Shown here piece after piece: positions 27,195-36,256 of a stretch of 64,000 nucleotides of DNA. The position numbers and the translations under genes are program-made. The notes below the pieces were generated by a model, which did not search any database, had not been told where the DNA came from, and saw only the letters and a list, made by a program, of their open reading frames with translations. The first letter of the stretch is position 1. Each line of letters opens with the position of its first letter. The DNA is from Lacunisphaera sp. (lineage in GTDB: Bacteria > Verrucomicrobiota > Verrucomicrobiia > Opitutales > Opitutaceae). The stretch lies in assembly GCA_029945445.1 (NCBI GenBank), contig JAQSCO010000009.1:186001-250000 (forward strand), given 5' to 3'.

Positions 27195-28447
27195 TGAATC
27201 GTTACGAACTAGCCCGTCTGCTCGGCGCCCCCGCCGGTCTCCTCACCGAGGCGCGGCGCGAAGCGGTCGTGATTGAAGACAGCGATCCGCGGCGCTTCAT
27301 GACGGCGCTCGCGGCCGCCACGGCGCAGGGCGGCACGGTGATTCTCGCGAGCGAGACCTGGAGCGAGTCCGAGCGGGCGCAGCTCGCGGTCCTGCGAAAA
27401 CTGGACGCGGTCACGCCGGCCACCGCGGCGGGCAAGGGCTGGCTGTGCATCCCGACCGGCGGCACCGGCGGGCACGTGAAGCTGGCGCGGCACGACGAGG
27501 AAACCCTCGCGGCGGCCGTGGGCGGATTCTGCCGGCATTTCTCGATCACGCAGGTCAACGCCGTGGGCCTGCTGCCGCTGCACCATGTGAGCGGGCTGAT
27601 GGCGTGGCTGCGCTGCGCGCTGACCGGCGGCGAATACCGGCCGCTTGACTGGAAGAAAATCGAGGCGGGCGAGTTGCCGGCCTTGCCCGCGAAACCGCAG
27701 GGCTGGGTGGTCTCGCTTGTGCCGACGCAGCTCGAGCGCCTGCTGCGCAACGCGACCGCGGTCGCATGGCTGCAGGGCTTCCGCACGATCTTCCTCGGCG
27801 GCGCGCCGGCCTGGCCGGAACTGCTCGCCAAGGCGGCGGCCGCGCAACTGCCCCTCTCGCTCGGTTACGGCCTGACGGAAACGGCGGCGATGGTCACGGG
27901 GCTGCGTCCGGCGGAATTCCTGCTCGGGGCGCGCGGCAACGGCCCGGCCTTGCCGCATGCGAACGTGCAGGTCGGCGGAGACGGCGTGATCTCGGTCGGT
28001 GGCGACTCACTGTTCCGCGGCTACTACCCGGAGTGGCGCGACCGCCGGCCGTTTGCGACCGGCGACCTCGGCCGGTTGGACGGGCAGGGACATCTGCAGG
28101 TCCTCGGCCGGCGTGACGCGGTCATCATCACGGGCGGCGAGAAGGTTGACCCGGCGGAAGTGGAGGCCGTGCTCTGCGGCAGCGGCGAACTGGGCGAGGT
28201 GATCGTCCTCGGCGTGCCCGACGCGGAGTGGGGGCAGGTGGTGGTCGCGGCTTACCCGGCGAGCGCCCAGCCGGTCTGGGCGCTGGTGCAGCAGGCGGTC
28301 ACGAGCCGGCTCAGCGCAATGAAGCGGCCGAAGCATTTCGTGCCCGTCGCCGACTGGCCGGTGAACGACCAGGGCAAGGTCAACCGCGCGGAGGTCGCCC
28401 GGCGGGTCCAGGCCGCCATGAGTGACCCGAAGCAGCGCAGCAGCTAA
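27194..28447 (+). CDS. menE: o-Succinylbenzoate-CoA ligase (AMP-binding)
   Basis: This 417-residue acyl-adenylate enzyme is somewhat short for MenE. The P-loop-like motif is [16 protein letters not shown], the A5 core is [12 protein letters not shown], and the hinge/C-domain is [22 protein letters not shown] with [15 protein letters not shown]. The C-terminal Lys lies in [13 protein letters not shown]. It activates o-succinylbenzoate to its CoA thioester. Position directly after menC supports the name over a generic AMP-dependent ligase. The start codon lies at the very end of a heptamer repeat, and no clear Shine-Dalgarno is present in the repeat. Confidence 0.9.
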   Translation: MNRYELARLLGAPAGLLTEARREAVVIEDSDPRRFMTALAAATAQGGTVILASETWSESERAQLAVLRKLDAVTPATAAGKGWLCIPTGGTGGHVKLARHDEETLAAAVGGFCRHFSITQVNAVGLLPLHHVSGLMAWLRCALTGGEYRPLDWKKIEAGELPALPAKPQGWVVSLVPTQLERLLRNATAVAWLQGFRTIFLGGAPAWPELLAKAAAAQLPLSLGYGLTETAAMVTGLRPAEFLLGARGNGPALPHANVQVGGDGVISVGGDSLFRGYYPEWRDRRPFATGDLGRLDGQGHLQVLGRRDAVIITGGEKVDPAEVEAVLCGSGELGEVIVLGVPDAEWGQVVVAAYPASAQPVWALVQQAVTSRLSAMKRPKHFVPVADWPVNDQGKVNRAEVARRVQAAMSDPKQRSS

Positions 28448-28480
28448 GACGCTTTGCTTCTTCGCTGCTTCGTGTTTTCT
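28428..28480 (+). terminator. Probable hairpin terminator at end of menE
   Basis: CGAAGCAGCG (28428-28437) pairs exactly with CGCTGCTTCG (28463-28472), followed by TGTTTTCTTTT. The stem begins inside the last menE codons. The pairing continues imperfectly inward (AGCAGCTAAG against GCTTTGCTTCTT), so the structure is long. The T-rich tail is interrupted, and polX starts 9 bp later with GTG, so termination may be only partial. Confidence 0.55.
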
Positions 28481-28488
28481 TTTCCGCC

Positions 28489-30261
28489 GTGAACAAGACC
28501 GAGATCGCCGCCGTCCTGACCGAGATCGGCACGCTGCTGGAGTTGAAGGGCGAGAACCCGTTCAAGATCCGCGCCTACCAGGCCGGCGCCCGCATCGTCG
28601 AAACGTTGCCGGAGGAGGAACTCAAGCAGCGCAGCGCGGCGGGCACGCTCGAGGAAGTGAAGGGCATTGGCGAGGCGCTCGCGCAGAAGATCACGGAGCT
28701 GCAGACGACGGGGCGGCTGGAGTTCTTCGAGAAGCTCAAGGCCTCGGTGCCCGCGGGCCTCGGCGAGATCCTGCAGATCCCCGGCATGGGCGCGAAGAAG
28801 ACGCGGGCCCTCCAGGAAAAGCTCGGCATCGACACCATCGCGAAGTTGCGGGCGGCCTGCGCCGCGAACCAGGTGGCGGCGCTGGACGGCTTCGGCGAGA
28901 AGACGCAGGAGAAAATCCTTGCCGGCATCCGCAACCGCGAGGCCTACGGCAAGCGGCACCTCTGGCAGGACGCGTGGGACGCGGCCGCGCCGATCCTCGC
29001 CGGCTTGAAGAAGCTGCCGGGCGTCAAGCAGGTCGAGGCATGCGGCAGCATGCGCCGCCGGCTGGAAACGGTGGGTGACCTGGATTTTCTCGTGGCGACG
29101 ACCGAGCCGGCGCCGATCGTCGAGTGGTTTGTCACGCAGGGTGGCGTGAAGGAGGTCACGGCGCGCGGCGAGAGCAAGGCGAGCGTGCGGCTCGAGTCCG
29201 GGTTGCAGGCTGACCTGCGTCTGGTGCCGCCGGAGCAGTTCGTGTTCACGCTGCACCACCTGACCGGCTCGAAGGACCACAACGTCCAGATGCGGCAGCG
29301 GGCGCTCGCCCGCGGACTCTCCATGAGCGAGTGGGGGCTCTTCCCCGCCGATCAAAAGCACGGGCCGAGCGCGGAGAAGCCCGAGGGCGGGGCGCGCAAG
29401 ACCGACATCAAGACCGAGGAGCAGCTTTTCAAGAAACTCGGACTGGCGTTCGTTCCCCCCGAGTTGCGCGAGGGCTTGGGCGAGATTGAGGCGGCGGAAC
29501 AGGACGCGCTGCCGCAACTCGTCGAGGCGGCCGACATCCGCGGGGTGTTTCATAACCACACGACCGCCTCGGACGGGCACAATACGCTCGAGGAAATGAC
29601 CGCCGCGGCGCAGGCGCTCGGGCTTGAATACCTCGGGATCGCCGACCATTCGAAATCCAGCGTCCAGGCCCGCGGCCTCACGGAGGAACGGCTCGGGGCC
29701 CAGATCGCGGAGATCAAGGCGCTCAACGCCTCGGGCAAATTCAAGACGCATGTCTTCACCGGCACCGAGTGCGATATCCTGCCGGACGGGAAGCTCGACT
29801 TCGACGCGGGGGTCCTGGGCCAGCTGGATTACACCGTGGTGTCGGTGCACAGCTCCTTCCGGCAGGAGAGGGAAGTAATGACCAAGCGCATCATCCGCGC
29901 CCTCGAGCAGCCGCACGTGACGATGCTCGGGCACCTGACCGGGCGCCTGCTGCTGGAGCGCGAGGGCTATGAGGTGGACGTCGACAAGGTCATCGACGCA
30001 GCGCTCGCGAACGGTGTTATCATTGAGTTGAACGCGAGCCCGTGGCGCCTCGACCTGGACTGGCGGCACTGGCGCAAGGCGGCGGAGCGGGGCCTCCTGT
30101 GCAGCATCAATCCGGATGCCCACAGCACGGCAGGCTTGGCGCATTTTCGCACCGGGGTCGGCGCGGCCCGCAAGGGCTGGCTGACCAAGGAGCACATCCT
30201 GAACACCAGGCCCCTCGCGCAGGTGAAAAAGTGGCTCGCGGCCAAACGGAAGGGGGCCTGA
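28489..30261 (+). CDS. polX: DNA polymerase X with PHP exonuclease domain
   Basis: This 590-residue protein starts at GTG ([10 protein letters not shown]). Helix-hairpin-helix DNA-binding modules occupy about 1-140 ([35 protein letters not shown]). The nucleotidyltransferase motif is [19 protein letters not shown], with the GS and the DxD-like carboxylates. The PHP domain begins with [19 protein letters not shown], then [10 protein letters not shown] and FTGTECDIL, up to [12 protein letters not shown]. The family does short gap filling and 3'-5' exonuclease or AP-site processing in base excision repair. It is closely spaced after menE and is followed after 4 bp by the esterase gene. Confidence 0.96.
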   Translation: MNKTEIAAVLTEIGTLLELKGENPFKIRAYQAGARIVETLPEEELKQRSAAGTLEEVKGIGEALAQKITELQTTGRLEFFEKLKASVPAGLGEILQIPGMGAKKTRALQEKLGIDTIAKLRAACAANQVAALDGFGEKTQEKILAGIRNREAYGKRHLWQDAWDAAAPILAGLKKLPGVKQVEACGSMRRRLETVGDLDFLVATTEPAPIVEWFVTQGGVKEVTARGESKASVRLESGLQADLRLVPPEQFVFTLHHLTGSKDHNVQMRQRALARGLSMSEWGLFPADQKHGPSAEKPEGGARKTDIKTEEQLFKKLGLAFVPPELREGLGEIEAAEQDALPQLVEAADIRGVFHNHTTASDGHNTLEEMTAAAQALGLEYLGIADHSKSSVQARGLTEERLGAQIAEIKALNASGKFKTHVFTGTECDILPDGKLDFDAGVLGQLDYTVVSVHSSFRQEREVMTKRIIRALEQPHVTMLGHLTGRLLLEREGYEVDVDKVIDAALANGVIIELNASPWRLDLDWRHWRKAAERGLLCSINPDAHSTAGLAHFRTGVGAARKGWLTKEHILNTRPLAQVKKWLAAKRKGA

Positions 30262-30265
30262 CCGC

Positions 30266-31111
30266 ATGAACCATCGTCTCCTGGCCGCGTTCACCTGGCT
30301 GTCTATTTTCAGCGGAGCCGCCAACCTCGGGGCGCAGCAGGAAATTCTGCCAGGGCTGGATTTCGACGGGCTGGCGCCGCGGGAAGTGCGCGTCTATCTG
30401 CCGGCGGCCGGCGTCACGGCCGCCACCCCGGTGCTGGTGGCGCTCGATGGCCAGAACATGTCCGCCTGGCGGCTCGCGGAAGCGCTGGCGGGACTGGCGG
30501 CGAAGGGGCGGGTCGTGCCGCTCGTCGTGACGATTGCCGCGGGTGCCGACCGGATCGATGAATACGGCATGGCGGGCACGCCCGACTACGCGGGCCGCGG
30601 GAAAAAATCGGCGCAGTTCCAGCGTTTCGTCGTGGCGTCAGTGCTGCCCGCCGTGCGCGCGCGCTACGGCGTCGCCGCGGACCCGGCGCGCACCGGCATC
30701 ATGGGTTCCTCGCTCGGCGGGCTCGCCGCCTTCGATCTTGCGTGGCGGCATCCGGAGGTTTTTGGCTTTGCGGGGATTTTCTCCGGCTCGTTCTGGTGGC
30801 GCGGGGACAATTCCTCGCTGGCGGCCAAGCAGGCCTCGCGGCTGGCGCACCGGCTCGTGCGGGAATCGCCGGCGGTGCCGCGCCTGCGGCTGTGGTTCGA
30901 GGCCGGCACGCAGGATGAGGCCGACGACCGTGACGGCAATGGCGTCATCGATGCGATCCAGGACACGACCGAATTGATGGACGCGATCGCGCAGCGCGGG
31001 CTGCCGCGCGGCCCGGCGCTGGTCTATCGCGAGATCAAGGATGGCCGGCACAATGAGGCCACCTGGGCGCAGGCCCTGCCGGAATTTCTGGAGTGGGCGG
31101 ACGGGCAGTGA
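30266..31111 (+). CDS. Exported alpha/beta-hydrolase, esterase-D / enterochelin-esterase-like
   Basis: This 281-residue protein has an N-terminal signal-like segment (LLAAFTWLSIFSGAANLGA). The nucleophile elbow is GIMGSSLGGLAAFDLAWRHPEVFG with the GxSxGG Ser, and IFSGSFWWRG follows. The acid segment is FEAGTQDEADDRDGNG, and the catalytic His is probably in REIKDGRHNEATWAQALPEFLEW. Members hydrolyse siderophore or carbohydrate esters. The start is 4 bp after polX, so it is co-transcribed, although a functional link is not obvious. The end converges on the next gene with 10 bp between stops. Confidence 0.88.
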   Translation: MNHRLLAAFTWLSIFSGAANLGAQQEILPGLDFDGLAPREVRVYLPAAGVTAATPVLVALDGQNMSAWRLAEALAGLAAKGRVVPLVVTIAAGADRIDEYGMAGTPDYAGRGKKSAQFQRFVVASVLPAVRARYGVAADPARTGIMGSSLGGLAAFDLAWRHPEVFGFAGIFSGSFWWRGDNSSLAAKQASRLAHRLVRESPAVPRLRLWFEAGTQDEADDRDGNGVIDAIQDTTELMDAIAQRGLPRGPALVYREIKDGRHNEATWAQALPEFLEWADGQ

Positions 31112-31121
31112 GGGCGGCTCG

Positions 31122-31637
31122 TTATTTGGCCGCCGTGGTGATCATCATCATCACGAAGGTGGTCTTGGGATCCTGCGGGGGATCCTGCGGGCTGATCGTG
31201 AGACTGATGCTGCGCTGGTCCTTCTTGGGCCACATCATGGTGATGCCTTCCCCCCTATTGATGCTCGGGGCGCCCGCCCAGCCCTGCTTCTTGAATTCGG
31301 CCTCGTAGAATGCGGTGACCTCTGCGGCCGGCAGGGCAACGACAATGGCCAATTGTGTATGGTCTGCCCCAATCTGGTTGAACATCTGCACGACGCCCTT
31401 CGGGTGGATGGGAATGTCCTTCGCGAAATCCTTCGGCAAGGCCATGCCGCTCTCACTGACGTTGAGGCTGGTATTGCCGCCGGACTTGGAGGTCAGATCC
31501 ATGCTCACCTTGTCGCCCTTGCTCGACTGCGTGATCTTGGTGCCGTCGGCGGCGGTGGCGGTGTGACTGGAGCTCTTGGAGCAGCCAAAGGCCAGCAGGA
31601 GGAATGCGGCCGGCAGGAGACGGAGGGCGATTTTCAT
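31122..31637 (-). CDS. Small lipoprotein of unknown function
   Basis: The start is set at MKIALRLLPAAFLLLAFGC (171 residues), which yields a lipobox LAFGC with Cys19. The longer open frame upstream to 31751 has no conserved look. After the Cys comes a Ser/Thr/Lys-rich linker (SKSSSHTATAADGTKIT). A compact domain then contains IPIHPKGVVQMFN and LPAAEVTAFYEAEFKKQGW. That last piece resembles small periplasmic domains in which an amphipathic helix follows a beta-strand. Function not recognised. It is probably outer- or inner-membrane anchored. A 165-bp gap separates it from the TPR gene upstream. Confidence 0.75.
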   Translation of the reverse strand: MKIALRLLPAAFLLLAFGCSKSSSHTATAADGTKITQSSKGDKVSMDLTSKSGGNTSLNVSESGMALPKDFAKDIPIHPKGVVQMFNQIGADHTQLAIVVALPAAEVTAFYEAEFKKQGWAGAPSINRGEGITMMWPKKDQRSISLTISPQDPPQDPKTTFVMMMITTAAK

Positions 31638-31802
31638 GGGGTGGGATGGGATTTTCCCGGGAAAACCAGCAGGCATTCCGGGCGCAATGTCGTGGGCTGC
31701 TGTGGTCTCCAGATTGCTTTGCGGCGGATGCAGGGTCAAGCTTCGCCCCAAGGGATGCGCGGGAGGAAAGGCGGAACGTTGCGCCGCGAGGTTCAGGTCA
31801 CC

Positions 31803-33872
31803 CTATGGCAGCTTGGCTTCGAAGATTTGGTGGCCGAGGGCGGCGGCCTCGAAGCCGGCCCCTATCTGCGGGGTCAGCCCCTCGGGGCCGATCGTCACCC
31901 CCAGGCTGCTGTGGACGGTGGCCTCGGCGAGGGTCGGCAGCGGGCTTTCCACCTCGACCGAGACCTCGGCCTTGATCTTGTCGCTGTCGCCCCGGCTGGC
32001 GACCTCTCGCTCAAGGCCGGGGAGGCCGTTCAGTTTCGCGCTCCCCGAGAATTCCACCCCGGCGTAGATCAGGTTGTTGTTCCGGTCCCAGGTCAGGGCG
32101 AACTGGGCGGAGCTGATTGCCTTGCCGACGGAGGCCAGGGCGAGTTCTTCGCCGAGCCCCGCCGTCAGGGTGGTCTCGCCCGTGACAAAATTTTTGTTGG
32201 CACTGAAGGCCAGGCCGGCCTTGAAATCGAACCCGAAGCTCGTGCAGTTGATCTTGAGCGTGGCGACCTTGAAACCCACCGCGCTGATCTCCGCCTTGAT
32301 GTTGATGGGGCAGTCGGTCATGCGCGGCAGTTCGCCGTTGGGCTTCTCCCCGGATCCACCCACGTAGGGCACCTCGCAGCTGTAGGCCTCGGTGACCTGC
32401 TGCGAGGCGAGTGTGGCCAGCTTGTTGAGGAATTCCTGCGCCTCGGCGGCGAAGGCCACCTGGTAGGCCGGGCCCGACGAGCACAGCGCCAGCTCCGTCA
32501 TGATGCGGTTCGTCCGGTCCCGCAGCCGGGGCAGCACCACGTCCTCCAACTCGCCGTAGCGGTTGGCGCAGCCGTCCAGGTAGTGGTCGATGATCGCCTT
32601 CTTCGTCTCGCAGCTGCCCGTCTGCGTCGCGGCCATCTTGGCAATCGCCGCTTCCTTTTGCTGCCGCAGTTCCGCCACGGCCTGGTCGTAGTGCCGCTGG
32701 GCATCGGCGATGACGTCCTGGCCGGCCAGGCGGGCCTGGACGATCCGGATGCGGGCGGTCTCGGCGATCCCGGGGACCGGGATCGTCACCATGACAAGGG
32801 CCGCCTTTTCCGTGGCCTTGTCCTTGAGCATTTTCCTCAGGGTGGCGTCGCGCTCGGCCACTTCCCCCTGCAGTTCGGTCTTCTTCCCGCGCACGAAATC
32901 CATGAAGGCCTCCATCTCGCGCACCTTCATGCGCCCCTCCTCGCCGCGGCGCTGCGGGCGCGGGGGGACAAAATGGCTGGGGCTGAAATATTCCTGGCGC
33001 CCGACCAGGCGGTCGAAGGAGGCGGGCACCGGATAAGGCGTCCCGTCTTCGTCCAGAATACGGCGCGCAGTGGGCGAGAGGTTCTCGGCCGCGGCCGCTT
33101 CGGCGTGCGCCTTGGCGCCCGACAGGTCGCCCCGCGCGTGGGCGATCGCGCCCAGTGAGGCGTGGGCCGCCCCGAAGCGCGGGGCGAGCGCCAGACAGCG
33201 CGCCAGTTCCTCCTCAGCCTGGGTGATGTCCCCCAGCGTGAGCCAGGCCTGGCCGAGGTTGTTGTGGGCGCGCGCGTCCTGCGGGTGCTGCTGCACCTGG
33301 TAACGGAGGAGCGGGACCGCCTTGTGCCCGTAACCGGCCATCGACAGGAGCGAGCCGAGGGTGTTCAGCGCATTCCAGTCGCCGGGATTGGCCCGGACGG
33401 CCTCGGCCGCCAGCAGGAGCGCCGCGCCGGGGGACTTCTGTACCCAGCCGATGGCCGCGGCCGAGGCCAGGGCCGAGGAATTGCCCGGGGCCGCCCGGAG
33501 GAAGGCATCGGCTTCCGCGATCTCTGCGGGATCCACGGCCGCGCGCAGCGCGCGGACCATGCGCTCGGCCTCGGCGGGCAGGGTGGCGGCGGAAATCTGC
33601 GTTGCGGCCAAAAGGCCCAGCTCCGCCTCGTTGCGGGTGGGCAGGACAAAGAGCGGCCGGCGGGACCGGCGCGGCGCGGCGGTGGATTCCGCCGCCGCTT
33701 GGCGCTTCATCTCCTCCAACTGCTGGCGGGACTTCTCCTGCTGGCGAGCGAGCCACAGTTTGAGCTCGGCCGGATCGGCCGGCGGCGTTTCGTCCGGGGA
33801 GTGGGGCGCCGCCCCGCGAAGTGCGATCGCCAGCATGGACACTCCTAGAAAACTAAGTACGAGGCGCTTCAT
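31803..33872 (-). CDS. Exported TPR-repeat protein
   Basis: The start is placed at the ATG at 33872 (MKRLVLSFLGVSMLAIALRGAA), a signal peptide, giving 689 residues. The frame is open 63 codons further upstream, without conservation. A charged helical segment (LWLARQQEKSRQQLEEMKRQ) follows. TPR units lie at about residues 110-230: WNALNTLGSLLSMAGYGHKA, ARAHNNLGQAWLTLGDITQA and AAHASLGAIAHARGDLSGAKA. A coiled, charged middle (MEAFMDFVRGKKTELQGEVA) and a Cys-containing region follow, and the C-terminus is beta-rich (FGFDFKAGLAFSANKNF, NNLIYAGVEFSGSA). It probably scaffolds or binds partners in the periplasm. No enzyme motif seen. Confidence 0.8.
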   Translation of the reverse strand: MKRLVLSFLGVSMLAIALRGAAPHSPDETPPADPAELKLWLARQQEKSRQQLEEMKRQAAAESTAAPRRSRRPLFVLPTRNEAELGLLAATQISAATLPAEAERMVRALRAAVDPAEIAEADAFLRAAPGNSSALASAAAIGWVQKSPGAALLLAAEAVRANPGDWNALNTLGSLLSMAGYGHKAVPLLRYQVQQHPQDARAHNNLGQAWLTLGDITQAEEELARCLALAPRFGAAHASLGAIAHARGDLSGAKAHAEAAAAENLSPTARRILDEDGTPYPVPASFDRLVGRQEYFSPSHFVPPRPQRRGEEGRMKVREMEAFMDFVRGKKTELQGEVAERDATLRKMLKDKATEKAALVMVTIPVPGIAETARIRIVQARLAGQDVIADAQRHYDQAVAELRQQKEAAIAKMAATQTGSCETKKAIIDHYLDGCANRYGELEDVVLPRLRDRTNRIMTELALCSSGPAYQVAFAAEAQEFLNKLATLASQQVTEAYSCEVPYVGGSGEKPNGELPRMTDCPINIKAEISAVGFKVATLKINCTSFGFDFKAGLAFSANKNFVTGETTLTAGLGEELALASVGKAISSAQFALTWDRNNNLIYAGVEFSGSAKLNGLPGLEREVASRGDSDKIKAEVSVEVESPLPTLAEATVHSSLGVTIGPEGLTPQIGAGFEAAALGHQIFEAKLP

Positions 33873-34361
33873 GACGGAATGCATTGAAGTAAGAGGGGTT
33901 CTTTTCAAGGAGTCCAAGGGGGCGACTCCCAGAGGCGTGATCATGGGGTTTGCAAGGACCGCTGGCAAACCCAATTGCCCACTGGCAGGTGGTGCCAGAC
34001 TCGATGAGATGGCGACGCAAAGGTTGGTTACTCCTCTATCGTCGCCCCGCGAAGCGGGCATAAAAGGGCACGCTCATGTTGGGAGAGAGGAACGATTGTC
34101 ATGTGTTGTTGCGCTCAGGTGTATATCCCCCGCTGTGCGGGTCCTCCTCGTGGTGGATAAGGCCTTCGCCCGGCGGGTCCCGTGACGCCCGGGCCGGGAC
34201 TAGGTGTGAACGGCGAGAGCCGGCTCGCCGCCGCAAAAAAGCGGCTCGCGACCACGCGCAAAACCTGAGACTTGAGAGCTGGCTTTAATGCCTGCTATCT
34301 CTCTTATGCTGCTTTGCTTCCGGCTTTCCAGCCACGCTCGATAAACCAAACCTGCAATCCC
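33873..34361. other. 489-bp intergenic region with serial hairpins, no supported gene
   Basis: It separates the divergent TPR gene and sugar-nucleotide operon. Perfect short stems are packed in a row: GGAGTC/GACTCC (33909-33929), GGCAA/TTGCC (33964-33979), CTGGCA/TGCCAG (33982-33998), GGCGACG/CGTCGCC (34011-34047), CCCGC-GAA-GCGGG (34047-34059) and CCCGC-TGT-GCGGG (34129-34141). No coding frame looks real. The rfbF promoter and leader must be here, but no clear -35/-10 pair stands out. Confidence 0.55.
34259..34279 (+). repeat. Partial copy of the TGARACC-type heptamer repeat
   Basis: CAAAACC, TGAGACT and TGAGAGC follow each other in a 7-bp register and match the left tract at the menC/menE junction (TGAAACC, TGAGACC). 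It lies about 80 bp ahead of rfbF. A dispersed intergenic repeat family is inferred. Confidence 0.5.
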
Positions 34362-35144
34362 ATGAAAGTAGTCATTCTCTGTGGCGGTCGGGGCACGCGC
34401 TTGCGCGAGGAAACGGAGTTCCGGCCGAAGCCCATGGTGCCGGTCGGCAACCGCCCGATTCTCTGGCACATCATGAAGGCCTACGCGCATTTCGGGCACA
34501 AGGAGTTCATCCTCTGCCTCGGCTACAAGGGCGACATGATCAAGGACTACTTCCGCAACTACCGGTGGAACACCTGCGATGTCACCCTCCGGCTGGGTCA
34601 CGACCCGGCGGAGAAATTCCATGACCGTCACGCCGAGGAGGACTGGAGCGTGACCTTGGCGGATACCGGCGAGGATTCCATGACCGCGTCCCGTGTGCAG
34701 CAGATCCAGCGTTACGTGCCCGCGGGCGAGCCCTTTCTCCTGACCTATGGCGACGGGCTTTCGACGATCGATATCAACGCGAGCATCGCCGCGCACCAGG
34801 CCGCCCGCAAAGTCTGCACGATTTCCGCCGTGCATCCGGCCGGCCGGTTCGGTTCGCTCCGCATCGAGGAGGACGGCGGCATCCACACCTTCAGCGAGAA
34901 ACCCCAGTTCGAGGACGCCTACGTCAACGGCGGCTACATGGTCTGCGAGCACCGCATGTTCGACTACCTGCCGGCCGACCCACGGGTGATGCTGGAGCGC
35001 CAGCCGATGGACCAACTGGTGAAGGACGGCCAGCTCCACGCCTACAAGCACGAGGGCTTTTGGCAGCCGATGGACACCTATCAGGAAACCCAGTATCTCA
35101 ACAAACTGTGGGCCGACGGGCAGGCCCCCTGGAAGATCTGGTGA
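34362..35144 (+). CDS. rfbF: Glucose-1-phosphate cytidylyltransferase
   Basis: The start is at MKVVILCGGRGTRLREET (260 residues), the nucleotide-binding signature of sugar-1-phosphate nucleotidylyltransferases. EFRPKPMVPVGNRPILWHIM and FILCLGYKGDMIKDYF match the CDP-glucose pyrophosphorylase subgroup, as do FLLTYGDGLSTIDI (metal site) and FWQPMDTYQE near the end. The frame is open 30 codons upstream without conservation. It makes CDP-glucose from CTP and glucose-1-phosphate. It is the first gene of a nine-gene operon, and the next start is 2 bp after its stop. Confidence 0.95.
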   Translation: MKVVILCGGRGTRLREETEFRPKPMVPVGNRPILWHIMKAYAHFGHKEFILCLGYKGDMIKDYFRNYRWNTCDVTLRLGHDPAEKFHDRHAEEDWSVTLADTGEDSMTASRVQQIQRYVPAGEPFLLTYGDGLSTIDINASIAAHQAARKVCTISAVHPAGRFGSLRIEEDGGIHTFSEKPQFEDAYVNGGYMVCEHRMFDYLPADPRVMLERQPMDQLVKDGQLHAYKHEGFWQPMDTYQETQYLNKLWADGQAPWKIW

Positions 35145-35146
35145 CG

Positions 35147-36250
35147 ATGTTCGGCGACGCCTTCAAAGGGAAGACCGTCTGGCTCTCCGGCGTGACCGGA
35201 TTCAAGGGCACGTGGCTGGCCGAATGGCTGGTGAGCCTCGGCGCCAAGGTCCATGGCTTCGCCCTCGCCCCGTCGACCAATCCGTCGGTCTTCGGGCAGA
35301 CCGGACTCAGCTCGCGCATCACCTGGGATGAGGCCGATCTGCGCGATGCCGCGGCGGTGCGCCGCTCGCTGCTGCAAGCGAAGCCTGATTTCGTCCTGCA
35401 TCTGGCGGCCCAGCCGCTGGTGCGCCTGTCCTATGCGGAGCCGGTCGACACCTACGCGACCAACGTCATGGGGACCATCCACGTGCTCGAAGCCCTGCGC
35501 GCCCTCGACCGGCCCTGTGCCGCGGTGCTGGTCACCACCGACAAGTGCTACGAGAACCGCGAGCGGGACCACCGCTATGGCGAGGAGGACCACTTGGGCG
35601 GCCATGATCCCTACAGTTCCAGCAAGGCGGCGTGCGAGATCGCCATCGCCTCGTGGCGGCGGTCGTTTTTCCAGAATCATCCGGTGAAGATCGCCAGCGC
35701 CCGCGCCGGCAATGTCATCGGCGGCGGCGATTGGGCCCTCGACCGGATCATGCCGGATTGCGTGCGTTCCCTGGGCCGGTCCGAGGCGATTGCGCTCCGT
35801 CATCCGGGGGCGACGCGGCCCTGGCAGCATGTGCTGGAGCCCCTCAGCGGTTATCTCTGGCTGGCGGCGTGCCTGGCGAACCCGCGGCTCCGGCCTCCCG
35901 GCGCCGAGCTTTGCGCCGCGTTTAATTTCGGCCCCGGCCCCGAGGCGAACCGCACCGTGGCGGAACTGGTGACCGAGGTTTTACAGACTTGGCCCGGCTC
36001 CTGGGTGGACAAGTCTGATCCCAAGGCCGTCCACGAAGCGAAGCTCCTGCAGCTGGACACGGCGAAGGCCAAGGCACTGCTCGATTGGTCGCCGGTGTGG
36101 CTGTTCTCCGATGCGGTCAGGGAAACCATGGCGTGGTATCGTGCCAATCCCGCCGGACTCGACGCGGGCCAGGTGCACGCCTTCACTCTCCAGCAGATCA
36201 AATCCTACGGCGAACGCGCCGCCGCCGGGCGGGCGCCGTGGACCGCTTGA
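35147..36250 (+). CDS. rfbG: CDP-glucose 4,6-dehydratase
   Basis: The ATG at 35147 gives MFGDAFKGKTVWLSGVTGFKGTWLAEWL (367 residues), the Rossmann GxxGxxG of the extended SDR family with the RfbG-typical TGFKGTWL. The catalytic Tyr/Lys region is HDPYSSSKAACEIAI, and TDKCYENRE precedes it. It oxidises C4 and removes O6 to yield CDP-4-keto-6-deoxyglucose. An upstream in-frame start inside rfbF is unlikely because the chosen ATG abuts the rfbF stop. rfbH follows after 6 bp. Confidence 0.95.
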   Translation: MFGDAFKGKTVWLSGVTGFKGTWLAEWLVSLGAKVHGFALAPSTNPSVFGQTGLSSRITWDEADLRDAAAVRRSLLQAKPDFVLHLAAQPLVRLSYAEPVDTYATNVMGTIHVLEALRALDRPCAAVLVTTDKCYENRERDHRYGEEDHLGGHDPYSSSKAACEIAIASWRRSFFQNHPVKIASARAGNVIGGGDWALDRIMPDCVRSLGRSEAIALRHPGATRPWQHVLEPLSGYLWLAACLANPRLRPPGAELCAAFNFGPGPEANRTVAELVTEVLQTWPGSWVDKSDPKAVHEAKLLQLDTAKAKALLDWSPVWLFSDAVRETMAWYRANPAGLDAGQVHAFTLQQIKSYGERAAAGRAPWTA

Positions 36251-36256
36251 GTTTCC

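Noticed and set aside
31041-33158. Long plus-strand open frame opposite the lipoprotein and TPR genes
   Set aside because: No recognisable domain and biased composition; the minus-strand genes have signal peptides and TPR motifs.
33960-34040. Possible c-di-GMP class I riboswitch (GGCAAACC and GACGCAAAG elements)
   Set aside because: The two conserved elements are too far apart, and the sequence between them folds on its own. The required pairing and tetraloop are not present.
34040-34145. Possible degenerate type I-E CRISPR repeats (two CCCGC-nnn-GCGGG palindromes)
   Set aside because: Only two similar stems, 82 bp apart, with unlike flanks. No regular repeat-spacer period and no cas genes in the window.
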